From an uncultured Clostridia bacterium (GTDB taxonomy: Bacteria; Bacillota; Clostridia; TANB77; CAG-508): a stretch of 37,254 nt of DNA. Below are positions 28,639-37,083 of this stretch, one piece after another. Under the pieces are notes generated by a model that did not search any database, had not been told where the DNA came from, and saw nothing but the letters and a program-made list of their open reading frames with translations. Position 1 is the first letter of the stretch. Each line of letters starts with the position of its first letter. The translations under genes were made by a program, and so were the position numbers. The DNA is taken from NCBI GenBank assembly GCA_947628775.1, contig CANRBI010000007.1, positions 1 through 37,254 of the forward strand, given 5' to 3'.

Positions 28639-29868
28639 TTGGCAATCGGTGATATTATAGTTGGCGTAGACATTGGAACAACCAAAGTTGCAACAGTTGT
28701 TGGCGAAGTCAACAACTTTGGTCAAATAGAAATTATCAGTAGTACATCATGTAAATGTAGCGGATTAAAAAAAGGCAAAATAATAAATGAAGATGAAATA
28801 ACATTAAGTCTAGCCAAAACAATAAAAGATGCTGAAGATGAAACAAATTTAAAAATAAATTCTACATATGTAACAATACCCGGAAAATATGTAACAATAG
28901 TACAAAACAGCACAACAAAAGAAGTAAAAGACAAATACTCCGGAATATCAGTAAAAGATGTACAAAACGCCATAATGCAAGTAAAAGACATCGAAATACC
29001 TGAAGGAAAAATACTAATAGACATTGTACCAGGGAAAATCACCCTAGAAAATGGAACAGTAGTATCAGATCCAATAGGAAACCTAAGCAACAACTTCACA
29101 ATAAATGCACAAATAATATTAGCAGAAAAAAACTATGTAAGGCAACTAACATCAATATTCAAAAAAGCAGGACTTGAAATAGATGGAATAGTACCAATCA
29201 CACTAGCAGAAAGAAATCTAATACTAGACAGTAATGAAATGCATGACAATATAATGTTATTAGACATAGGAGCAGGAAACACCGACATAGGAATATTTGA
29301 AGGCACAGGATTTATATACACAAACTCAATACCAGTAGGAGGAGACAACATAACAAATGACATCGCATTAGTATTAAACATAACAAATGAAGAAGCAGAC
29401 AAACTAAAAAGACAATATGGACTAGCACTAAAATCATTCATAGACAATGACAATGACATCATCCTAAATACATGTAAAGACAGCACCAAAAACAAGATAA
29501 TAAAAAGTTCCGAATTAATAGAAATTATCGAAGCCAGAATAGAAGAAATTTTTTCTATAATAAACAAAGACATAACAAAACAAGGAATCAAATCAAAAAT
29601 AAACAATGTAATACTAACAGGTCAAGGAATTATAAACATCAACAAAAGTGATGTAGCTGGAAAAATAACACTAAATATACCAGTAAAAATATCAACCGGA
29701 AGGCTAATAAGTACAATAAAACCAACATATAGGACAAGCTATGCACTTGTTAGATATATTGCAGCAAGACCATTTGCCAAAACGGTATCAAGCAATATTG
29801 ACACCAAAACAGATGATAACATACTAAAAAACATAATAGAAAAAATAAAAGAATTTTTCTATTCATAA
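28639..29868 (+). CDS. ftsA: Cell division protein FtsA (TTG start after ggagg)
   Basis: 'IVGVDIGTTKVATVVGE', 'LLDIGAGNTDIGIFEGTGFIYTNSIPVGGDNITNDIA'. Confidence 0.93.
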   Translation: MAIGDIIVGVDIGTTKVATVVGEVNNFGQIEIISSTSCKCSGLKKGKIINEDEITLSLAKTIKDAEDETNLKINSTYVTIPGKYVTIVQNSTTKEVKDKYSGISVKDVQNAIMQVKDIEIPEGKILIDIVPGKITLENGTVVSDPIGNLSNNFTINAQIILAEKNYVRQLTSIFKKAGLEIDGIVPITLAERNLILDSNEMHDNIMLLDIGAGNTDIGIFEGTGFIYTNSIPVGGDNITNDIALVLNITNEEADKLKRQYGLALKSFIDNDNDIILNTCKDSTKNKIIKSSELIEIIEARIEEIFSIINKDITKQGIKSKINNVILTGQGIININKSDVAGKITLNIPVKISTGRLISTIKPTYRTSYALVRYIAARPFAKTVSSNIDTKTDDNILKNIIEKIKEFFYS

Positions 29869-29973
29869 ACAAATAGAAAACAAAAAAGATATTAATTTTT
29901 AACAAAATAAATTAACAATCATTCAAAAATATGAAAGTTAAACATAAAAAGAAAAAGAAAGGAAGAATAAAAA

Positions 29974-31092
29974 ATGATGGAATATGAAGATAACAATATA
30001 CAAATGGTAGATGGAACAGCAACAATAAAAGTAATAGGTGTAGGAGGAGCAGGAAACAACGCTGTTAATAGAATGATAGAATCAGGAATAAAAGGAGTAG
30101 ACTTCATAGCAGTCAACACAGATAGACAAGCTCTACAACAATCAAAAGCAGGAACAAAAATCCAAATAGGAGAAAAAATAACAAGAGGACTAGGAGCAGG
30201 AGCAAACCCAGACATAGGAGCACAATCAGCAGAAGAAAACAAAGCAGAAGTAGCAGAAGTACTAAGAGGAGCAGACATGGTATTTGTAACAGCAGGAATG
30301 GGAGGAGGAACAGGAACAGGAGCAGCACCAATAGTAGCCTCAACAGCAAAAGAAATGGGAATCCTAACAATAGGAGTTGTAACAAAACCATTTACATTTG
30401 AAGGAAAGAAAAGACTATCACAAGCAGAAAGAGGAATTGAAAGCCTAAAAGGAAAAGTAGACACACTAGTAGTTATACCAAATGACAAACTACTACAAAT
30501 AATAGACAGAAAAACATCAATAATAGAAGCATTCAAACAAGCAGATGATATATTAAGACAAGGTGTGCAAGGAATATCAGACCTAATAGCAGTACCAGGA
30601 CTAGTAAATCTAGACTTTGCAGATGTAAAAACAATAATGCTAAATCAAGGAATGGCACACATGGGAGTAGGAATGGCCTCAGGAGAAAATAGAGCAGAAG
30701 ATGCAGCAAAAGAAGCAATCCAAAGTCCATTACTAGAAACATCAATAGAAGGAGCAAAAGGAGTAATAATAAACATAACAGGAGGAGAAGACCTAGGACT
30801 ACACGAAGTAAACACAGCAGCAGAATTAGTTCAACGCAGCGTAGACCCAGAAGCTAACATCATATTTGGAACAGTAACAGACACAACAATGGAAGATCAA
30901 ATACAAATCACAGTAATAGCAACAGGATTTGAAAAAAATGAACCAATATCAAGTATAGGAGTAGACAACATAGTATCAAAAACATGGGAAAAGAAAATGA
31001 GTTCAATCCCATCAAACACAGAAGTAAGCGGTTCTCAAAACGACCTAGACATACCATCATTTTTAAGAAAAAACAAGAACAAAAATATATAA
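29974..31092 (+). CDS. ftsZ: Cell division protein FtsZ
   Basis: '[19 protein letters not shown]', '[19 protein letters not shown]', 'VPNDKLL'-like region, '[11 protein letters not shown]' C-terminus. Confidence 0.97.
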   Translation: MMEYEDNNIQMVDGTATIKVIGVGGAGNNAVNRMIESGIKGVDFIAVNTDRQALQQSKAGTKIQIGEKITRGLGAGANPDIGAQSAEENKAEVAEVLRGADMVFVTAGMGGGTGTGAAPIVASTAKEMGILTIGVVTKPFTFEGKKRLSQAERGIESLKGKVDTLVVIPNDKLLQIIDRKTSIIEAFKQADDILRQGVQGISDLIAVPGLVNLDFADVKTIMLNQGMAHMGVGMASGENRAEDAAKEAIQSPLLETSIEGAKGVIINITGGEDLGLHEVNTAAELVQRSVDPEANIIFGTVTDTTMEDQIQITVIATGFEKNEPISSIGVDNIVSKTWEKKMSSIPSNTEVSGSQNDLDIPSFLRKNKNKNI

Positions 31093-31102
31093 AAAAACTA
31101 AA

Positions 31103-31146
31103 ACCAACTTATGTGATTAAAAATTGCATAAGTTGGTCTTTTTTTA
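31103..31146 (+). terminator. Rho-independent terminator after ftsZ
   Basis: accaacttatg / cataagttggt stem followed by tctttttttt. Confidence 0.85.
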
Positions 31147-31259
31147 ATGTAAAAATTAATAAACAACATAAAAAATGTCGATTATTTCTATTATTCTACA
31201 ATAAGAAAAGACAGTATTTTCACAAAACAAGTAGTACAATATAAAAGCAGGTGATAAAA

Positions 31260-32145
31260 ATGACAATTTACCTAGATATAGTTATAATTGAAAACTTAAT
31301 AATGAACAGCATAATAATATATGCAACAGCAATCATATTAAAAATACAAATAAAACACACAAGAATATTAATATCAAGCACAATACGGAGCAATATATTC
31401 AGTAATAACATACATATCAAACCTAGTAATATATTCAAATCTAGTATTAAAAATAATACTATCAATAATAATGATATACATAGCATACAAGCCCCAAAGC
31501 ACAAAAATACTAGCCAAACAACTATTAATATTTTACCTAACATCATTTTTATTTGGAGGAGTAGCATTTGCACTAATATATGTAGTAAAACCACAAGAAA
31601 TACTAATGAAAAACGGACTATTTATGGGAACATATCCATTAAAGACAATATTTATAGGAGCAATAATATCATCAATAATAATAATAACAGCATTCAAAAT
31701 AGTAAAAACAAAAATAACCCCAAAAGACATATATTACACAATAAAAATAAAACTAAACCAAAAACAAATAGAAACAACAGCAATAGTAGACACAGGAAAT
31801 ATGCTAAAAGATCCAATAACAGGAAGACCAGTAATAATAGTAGAATCAACAATACTAGAAGATATAATACCACAAGAAATATTACAAAACATAGAAAACA
31901 TAATAGGAGGTGAATTTGACAATGTAACAGAACCACTACAAGAATACATATCAAAATTAAAACTAATACCATACTCCTCACTAGGAAAACAAAACGGAAT
32001 GCTATTAGGAATAAAAGCAGATGAAATAGAAATAAAAAAAGAAGAAGAAACAATCAAAAAAGAAAACATAATAATAGGAATATATAACAAAACACTAACA
32101 AAAAGAGGAGAATATAGAGCCTTAATAGGTATAGAACTAATATAA
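31260..32145 (+). CDS. spoIIGA: Sporulation sigma-E processing peptidase SpoIIGA, requiring a +1 shift at CGG 31386
   Basis: MTIYLDIVIIENLIMNSIIIYATAIILKIQIKHTRILISSTI-GAIYSVITYISNLVIYSNLVLKIILSIIMIYIAYKPQS... into ORF 31471..32145 with 'TAIVDTGNMLKDPITGRPVIIVE'; sits immediately before sigE. Confidence 0.9.
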
Positions 32146-32160
32146 AATAGGAGGGAAAAA

Positions 32161-32908
32161 ATGAAAATATTAGACTTTATAAAAAACAGTATCAACAATA
32201 TAGGCACAATATGTGCAAAATATATAAACGAAAACAATGAAATAGAATATCTACCAATATTCTACATAGCAGGAAGTCAAACATTACCACCACCACTCAC
32301 ACCAGAAGAAGAAGAAAAATACATAAAAAAATTATCAGAAGAAAATAACTTAGAAGCACGACAAACACTAGTAGAAAGAAACCTAAGACTAGTGGTATAC
32401 ATAGCCAAAAAATTTGAAAACACAGGAATAGGAATAGAAGACTTAATATCAATAGGAACAATAGGATTAATGAAAGGAGTAAACACATTTAATATAAACA
32501 AAAACATAAAACTAGCAACATATGCCTCAAGATGCATAGAAAATGAAATACTAATGTTTCTAAGAAAAAGCAATAAAATAAAAGGAGAAATCTCAATAGA
32601 CGAACCACTAAACAAAGACGGAGACGGAAACGAACTATTATTATCAGACATACTAGGAACAGATCCAGACGTAACCTCAAGAAATCTAGAAGACGAAGTA
32701 GACAAAAAACTATTAAGAGCATCAATACTAAAACTAAACGACAGAGAAAAAAACATAATGGAAATGAGATTTGGCTTCAAAACAGGAAAAGAAAAAACCC
32801 AAAAAGAAGTAGCAGACGAACTACGGAATATCCCAAAGCTACATCTCAAGACTAGAAAAAAAGATAATAGGAAAAATGAAAAAAGACATAACAAGCAAAA
32901 TAGGATAA
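32161..32908 (+). CDS. sigE: RNA polymerase sporulation sigma factor SigE, requiring a +1 shift at CGG 32824
   Basis: '[37 protein letters not shown]', then ...[35 protein letters not shown]. Confidence 0.93.
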
Positions 32909-32924
32909 AAACCAAAAAACTCCA

Positions 32925-32954
32925 TTGACAAAAAAACACAAAAAAGTATATAAT
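32925..32954 (+). promoter_or_regulatory. Candidate sigma-A promoter of SPFH gene
   Basis: TTGACA, 18 nt, TATAAT. Confidence 0.6.
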
Positions 32955-33013
32955 AAAACAAAAGAAAAAAGAACGATAAATATAAAAACAATAACAAATA
33001 AGGAGGAAAAAAT

Positions 33014-34138
33014 ATGGGACTAATTAAAGCAGCAGCAAGTGCAATAGGAAGCACATTAAAAGATCAATGGAAGGAAGCAATAAGATGTGAAGACATGGAA
33101 AACGAAATACTAATGGTAAAAAAGACAACACCAACAGGAGTAATAACAAACAAAAGCACAATAATAGTAGCACCAGGACAATGTGCAATAATCTATGACA
33201 ATGGTAAAGTTATAGATGCAACAGCAGAAGAAGGAATATACGAATTTGACACATCATCATCACCATCATTTTTTGCAGGAGAATTTGGAAAAACATTCAA
33301 AGAAATGTGGCAAAGATTTACATACAATGGAGCAAGTAGTAAACAACAAGCAGTATTTTTCTTTAACATAAAAGAAATAATAGACAACAAATTTGGAACA
33401 TCAAACCCAATACCATTCCAAGACTGGTCACACCCAATACCAAACCAAATGACAAACACAATAACACCATTAAGAGTACAAATAAAATGCTATGGAAAAT
33501 ACACATTCAAAATAACAAACCCAGCACTATTCATGCAAGAATTAGCAGGAACAGCAGATATATATGAAAAAGATGAACTAATAGAACAAATAAGAACAGA
33601 AGTAATGGCAGCATTCCAAAATGTAACAAATGAACTAGGAACAGAAAAATACAAAGTACCAGTACTAGAAATGCCAAGTCAAACAGACGAAATAAAACAA
33701 ATGATGGATGAACAAGTATTTGACGAAGCAATAAGAAAAAGAGGAATAACAATACTAGGATTTGCAGTAGAATCAGTAACACTAGACGAAGAATCAAAAA
33801 CAAAAATAGACAATTACGAATTAAGCTCAAATGCATATATGCAACAAGGAAAACTAGTAGGAGCATATGCAAATGCAGTAGAAGCAGCAGCAAATAATCC
33901 AAATGGAGCAATGAATGGATTTATAGGAATGGGAATGATGAATGGAGCAAGCAACGGAATAATAGGAGGAGCAGCAAATGCCCCATGGCAAAATACACAA
34001 AATAGTACAAAAGACTTAAGCCAAGAACAAGAAAATAAAACAGAGAAAAAAGAAGAAGAAAAAAAGAAATGCCCCAAATGCGGAACACTAAATGACCCAA
34101 CAGACAAATTCTGTGGTGAATGTGGCGAAAAACTATAA
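33014..34138 (+). CDS. SPFH-domain (YdjI/virion core-like) protein with C-terminal zinc ribbon
   Basis: 'IIVAPGQCAIIYDNGKVID', SPFH-like core, C-terminal KKCPKCGTLNDPTDKFCGECGEKL. Confidence 0.85.
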   Translation: MGLIKAAASAIGSTLKDQWKEAIRCEDMENEILMVKKTTPTGVITNKSTIIVAPGQCAIIYDNGKVIDATAEEGIYEFDTSSSPSFFAGEFGKTFKEMWQRFTYNGASSKQQAVFFFNIKEIIDNKFGTSNPIPFQDWSHPIPNQMTNTITPLRVQIKCYGKYTFKITNPALFMQELAGTADIYEKDELIEQIRTEVMAAFQNVTNELGTEKYKVPVLEMPSQTDEIKQMMDEQVFDEAIRKRGITILGFAVESVTLDEESKTKIDNYELSSNAYMQQGKLVGAYANAVEAAANNPNGAMNGFIGMGMMNGASNGIIGGAANAPWQNTQNSTKDLSQEQENKTEKKEEEKKKCPKCGTLNDPTDKFCGECGEKL

Positions 34139-34140
34139 AC

Positions 34141-34162
34141 AAAGGAAAAGTTTTCCTTTTAT
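34141..34162 (+). terminator. Short terminator-like hairpin
   Basis: aaaggaaaa-g-ttttcctttt. Confidence 0.45.
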
Positions 34163-34194
34163 ATAGTAAAAAAGCCAGAAAGGGGATACCACAT

Positions 34195-35127
34195 ATGAAA
34201 AAACAAATCAAGAAAATAATGCTAATATTAATAAGCATAATCATAATAATATTAAATACAACAACAGTAAAAGCAGATGTAGGAAGCTTCGAATCATATG
34301 ACAGTGGAGGAAGCAGCAGTTCATGGGATAGTAGTAGTTCATGGGACAGCGGAAGTTCATCATCATGGGATTGGGATGACTATGACAGTGGCAGTTCATA
34401 TAGCTCATACACAGGAGGTAGTGCAGAGCTACTATGGATGATAATAGTAATTACAGGAATAGTAATATATGTAATAATAAAAGCTAAAGGATCAAGAAAT
34501 CCAAACAGAAACCTAAGAAGACAACCAATGCACACAGCCAAACCAAATCTAATTAGAGAAGAACAAGTAGAACAACAAATAAAAGAAATAGACCCACTAT
34601 TTAACAAAGAAGAATTTATAGCAAGTGCAAAAAATCTATTTGTAAAACTACAACAAGCATGGACAAAAAGAGACTGGTCAACAATACGAATATTTGAAAC
34701 AAATGAATTATTTGAACAACACAAAAATCAACTACAAGGATACATAGACAACAATCAAATAAATGTAATGGACAGAATATGTGTAAACTTTGCAAACCTA
34801 GACAGTTTTGAACAACAAGGAGACAAAGACATACTAAAAGTTAGACTAAACTCAAGAATGGCAGACTACATAATAGATGCAACAACAAAAGAAGTTATAA
34901 GAGGAGACAAACAAACAGAAAGAGTAAACACATACATGCTAACATTTATAAGAAAAAAAGGACTAAAAACACAAGAAGGATCAAGCAAAATAAACACAAC
35001 AAACTGTCCAAACTGTGGAGCACCAACACAAATAACATCATCAGGAAAATGCGAATACTGTGGAAGTGTAATAACAACAGGAGAATACAACTGGGTATTA
35101 TCAAACTTAGAAAGAATAACAATGTAA
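34195..35127 (+). CDS. Tim44-like domain membrane protein with Ser-rich region and C-terminal zinc ribbon
   Basis: Signal/TM, S/W/D-rich segment, 'AKNLFVKLQQAWTKRDWSTIRIFETNELFEQHKNQLQGYIDNNQINVMDRI', CPNCGAP...CEYCGS. Confidence 0.8.
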   Translation: MKKQIKKIMLILISIIIIILNTTTVKADVGSFESYDSGGSSSSWDSSSSWDSGSSSSWDWDDYDSGSSYSSYTGGSAELLWMIIVITGIVIYVIIKAKGSRNPNRNLRRQPMHTAKPNLIREEQVEQQIKEIDPLFNKEEFIASAKNLFVKLQQAWTKRDWSTIRIFETNELFEQHKNQLQGYIDNNQINVMDRICVNFANLDSFEQQGDKDILKVRLNSRMADYIIDATTKEVIRGDKQTERVNTYMLTFIRKKGLKTQEGSSKINTTNCPNCGAPTQITSSGKCEYCGSVITTGEYNWVLSNLERITM

Positions 35128-35200
35128 AAATATAAAAAGCATAAAAAAACCAAATTTGGAAATACTAAAAATACAAGTAAATCCAAAGGAGGTTTTTCTT

Positions 35201-35974
35201 TTGATAAATAAAGTAGAAATTTGTGGAGTAAACACATCAAAACTACCACTATTATCTAAAGAAGAAAAAGACGAACTATTTATCAAAATAAAAAAAGGAG
35301 ACGAAGAAGCAAGGCAAAAATTTATATATGGAAATCTAAGACTAGTACTAAGTGTAATACAAAGATTTTATGGAAGAGGAGAAACAGCAGACGACTTATT
35401 TCAGGTAGGATGTGTAGGACTAATAAAAGCAATAGACAACTTTGACCTAACACAAAATGTACAATTTTCAACATATGCAGTACCAATGATAATAGGAGAA
35501 ATCAAAAGATATCTAAGAGACAACAACAGTATAAGAGTAAGCAGATCCATAAGAGACTTAGCATACAAAGTAATACAATACAAAGAAAGATACTTAAAAG
35601 AAAAAAACAAAGAACCAACAGTAGAAGAAATAGCAAAAGAATTAGGAGTAGAAAAAGAAGAAATAGCATTTAGCTTAGATGCAATACAAGATCCAATCTC
35701 TCTACAAGAACCAGTATATAATGACGGAACAGAAAGCATATATATAATGGACCAAGTAAAAGACAGCAAAAATACAGACGAACTCTGGGCAGAAAAAATG
35801 ACAATAATGCAAGTAATGAAAAAACTAAACGACAAAGAAAAAACAATAATAACAAAAAGATTTTTCGATGGAAGAACACAAATGGAAGTAGCAGAAGAAA
35901 TAGGAATATCCCAAGCCCAAGTATCAAGACTAGAAAAAAATGCAATAGACAGAATAAAAAGAATGTACAAATAA
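35201..35974 (+). CDS. sigG: RNA polymerase sporulation sigma factor SigG (TTG start after aaaggagg)
   Basis: 'INKVEICGVNTSKLPLLSKEEKDELF', 'VQFSTYAVPMIIGEIKRYLRDNNSIRVSRSIRD', 'EEIGISQAQVSRLEKNA'. Confidence 0.95.
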   Translation: MINKVEICGVNTSKLPLLSKEEKDELFIKIKKGDEEARQKFIYGNLRLVLSVIQRFYGRGETADDLFQVGCVGLIKAIDNFDLTQNVQFSTYAVPMIIGEIKRYLRDNNSIRVSRSIRDLAYKVIQYKERYLKEKNKEPTVEEIAKELGVEKEEIAFSLDAIQDPISLQEPVYNDGTESIYIMDQVKDSKNTDELWAEKMTIMQVMKKLNDKEKTIITKRFFDGRTQMEVAEEIGISQAQVSRLEKNAIDRIKRMYK

Positions 35975-36039
35975 ACAAAAAACCCTTTTCAAAAAAACAA
36001 AAATAATATATAATGAAAAAAAAGAAAGGGGAGAAAAAA

Positions 36040-36720
36040 ATGAAATACGAAATTTTAGGAAAAACAGTACCAGTAGTAGAAACAACACTAAACAAAGGAG
36101 AATCAATGTTCACACAAAGAGGAGGAATGGCATGGCAAACACAAGGAATTAAAATGTCAACAAACGCAAGAGGCGGAGTAATGAAAAGCTTAGGAAGAAT
36201 GTTCACAGGAGAATCAATATTCATGAGCTCATATGAAGCAGAAGTAGACGAAGCAAAAGTAGCATTTGCAGCAACAGTACCAGGAGATATAATGCCAATA
36301 AATATATCAGAAATGCCAAATGGATTTACAATGCAAAAAGGAGCATTCTTATGTGCAGAACAAGGAGTAGAACTAAAAGTAGAATTCACAAAAAGATTCT
36401 CAGCAGGACTAGTAGGAGGAGAAGGATTTATTCTACAAAAAGCATATGGTAAAGGAATGTTATTCCTAGAAATCGACGGAGACCCAGTAGTAAAAGAACT
36501 ACAACCAGGAGAAATACTAAAAGTAGACACAGGAAATGTAGTAGGATTTGAACCAACAGTATCATATGAAATAGAAACAGTAAAAGGACTAGGAAACATA
36601 TTCCTAGGAGGAGAAGGACTATTCCTAACAAGACTAGTAGGACCAGGAAAAGTAATAATCCAATCACAAAACTTTGTAGACTTTGCAGGAAGAATCTCAG
36701 CATTAATACCAAGAAGCTAA
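36040..36720 (+). CDS. AIM24 / TIGR00266 family protein
   Basis: 'GESMFTQRGGMAWQTQGIKMSTNARGGVMKSLGRMFTGESIFMSSYEA', 'GGEGFILQKAYGKGMLFLE'. Confidence 0.85.
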   Translation: MKYEILGKTVPVVETTLNKGESMFTQRGGMAWQTQGIKMSTNARGGVMKSLGRMFTGESIFMSSYEAEVDEAKVAFAATVPGDIMPINISEMPNGFTMQKGAFLCAEQGVELKVEFTKRFSAGLVGGEGFILQKAYGKGMLFLEIDGDPVVKELQPGEILKVDTGNVVGFEPTVSYEIETVKGLGNIFLGGEGLFLTRLVGPGKVIIQSQNFVDFAGRISALIPRS

Positions 36721-36727
36721 AAAAACA

Positions 36728-36762
36728 AGAAGGTATAGAAAAAATATATACCTTCTTTTATT
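36728..36762 (+). terminator. Rho-independent terminator
   Basis: aagaaggtata / tataccttctt followed by tttatt. Confidence 0.75.
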
Positions 36763-36965
36763 GTCAAAAACAACAAGGCTCTGGGAACACCCACTGTAAT
36801 CTTTGATTGCAAAGTACGGTCAGATTCTTATATAGAAAAATAACACAAAAACCCCTTTTATAATTTGATAAAATATTAATATAAAAAAATTCCCTAAAAA
36901 ATTAAAAAAATCAAAACAAGCACATATAATATAATAGAACAAAATAAAAAAGGAAGGATGATAAT

Positions 36966-37053
36966 ATGGCAGACAAAGGACTAGACTTTAAACACAAAGA
37001 AGTAATCAACATCACAAATGGAAAAAGACTTCGGACTAGTACAAGACGTATGA
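36966..37053 (+). pseudogene. Truncated YlmC/YmxH (PRC-barrel)-like ORF with CGG shift site at 37032
   Basis: MADKGLDFKHKEVINITNGKRL-GLVQDV then TGA; the N-terminus resembles YlmC/YmxH, and the rest of the domain is missing. Confidence 0.55.
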
Positions 37054-37083
37054 AAATATGTTCTTTTAAAATGAAAGAATTAA

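Noticed and set aside
7571-32826. Split genes encoding separate functional subunits
   Set aside because: The downstream pieces lack their own start and RBS at the junction, and conserved motifs are bisected
35670-36599. 309-aa minus-strand ORF over sigG/AIM24
   Set aside because: Antisense artefact; both plus-strand genes are well supported
7571-37034. Random sequencing or assembly indels as the cause of the breaks
   Set aside because: Five of the seven are non-homopolymer insertions (ATT-C-GGA, CCT-C-GGA, ATA-C-GGA, CTA-C-GGA, CTT-C-GGA), always directly before an in-frame Gly codon. It cannot be fully excluded without reads, so read checking is requested above
7571-37034. Simple reassignment of CGG to another amino acid (Trp, Gln or Gly) in triplet decoding
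   Set aside because: The downstream reading frame is wrong unless one base is skipped; triplet reassignment does not restore the protein at any site
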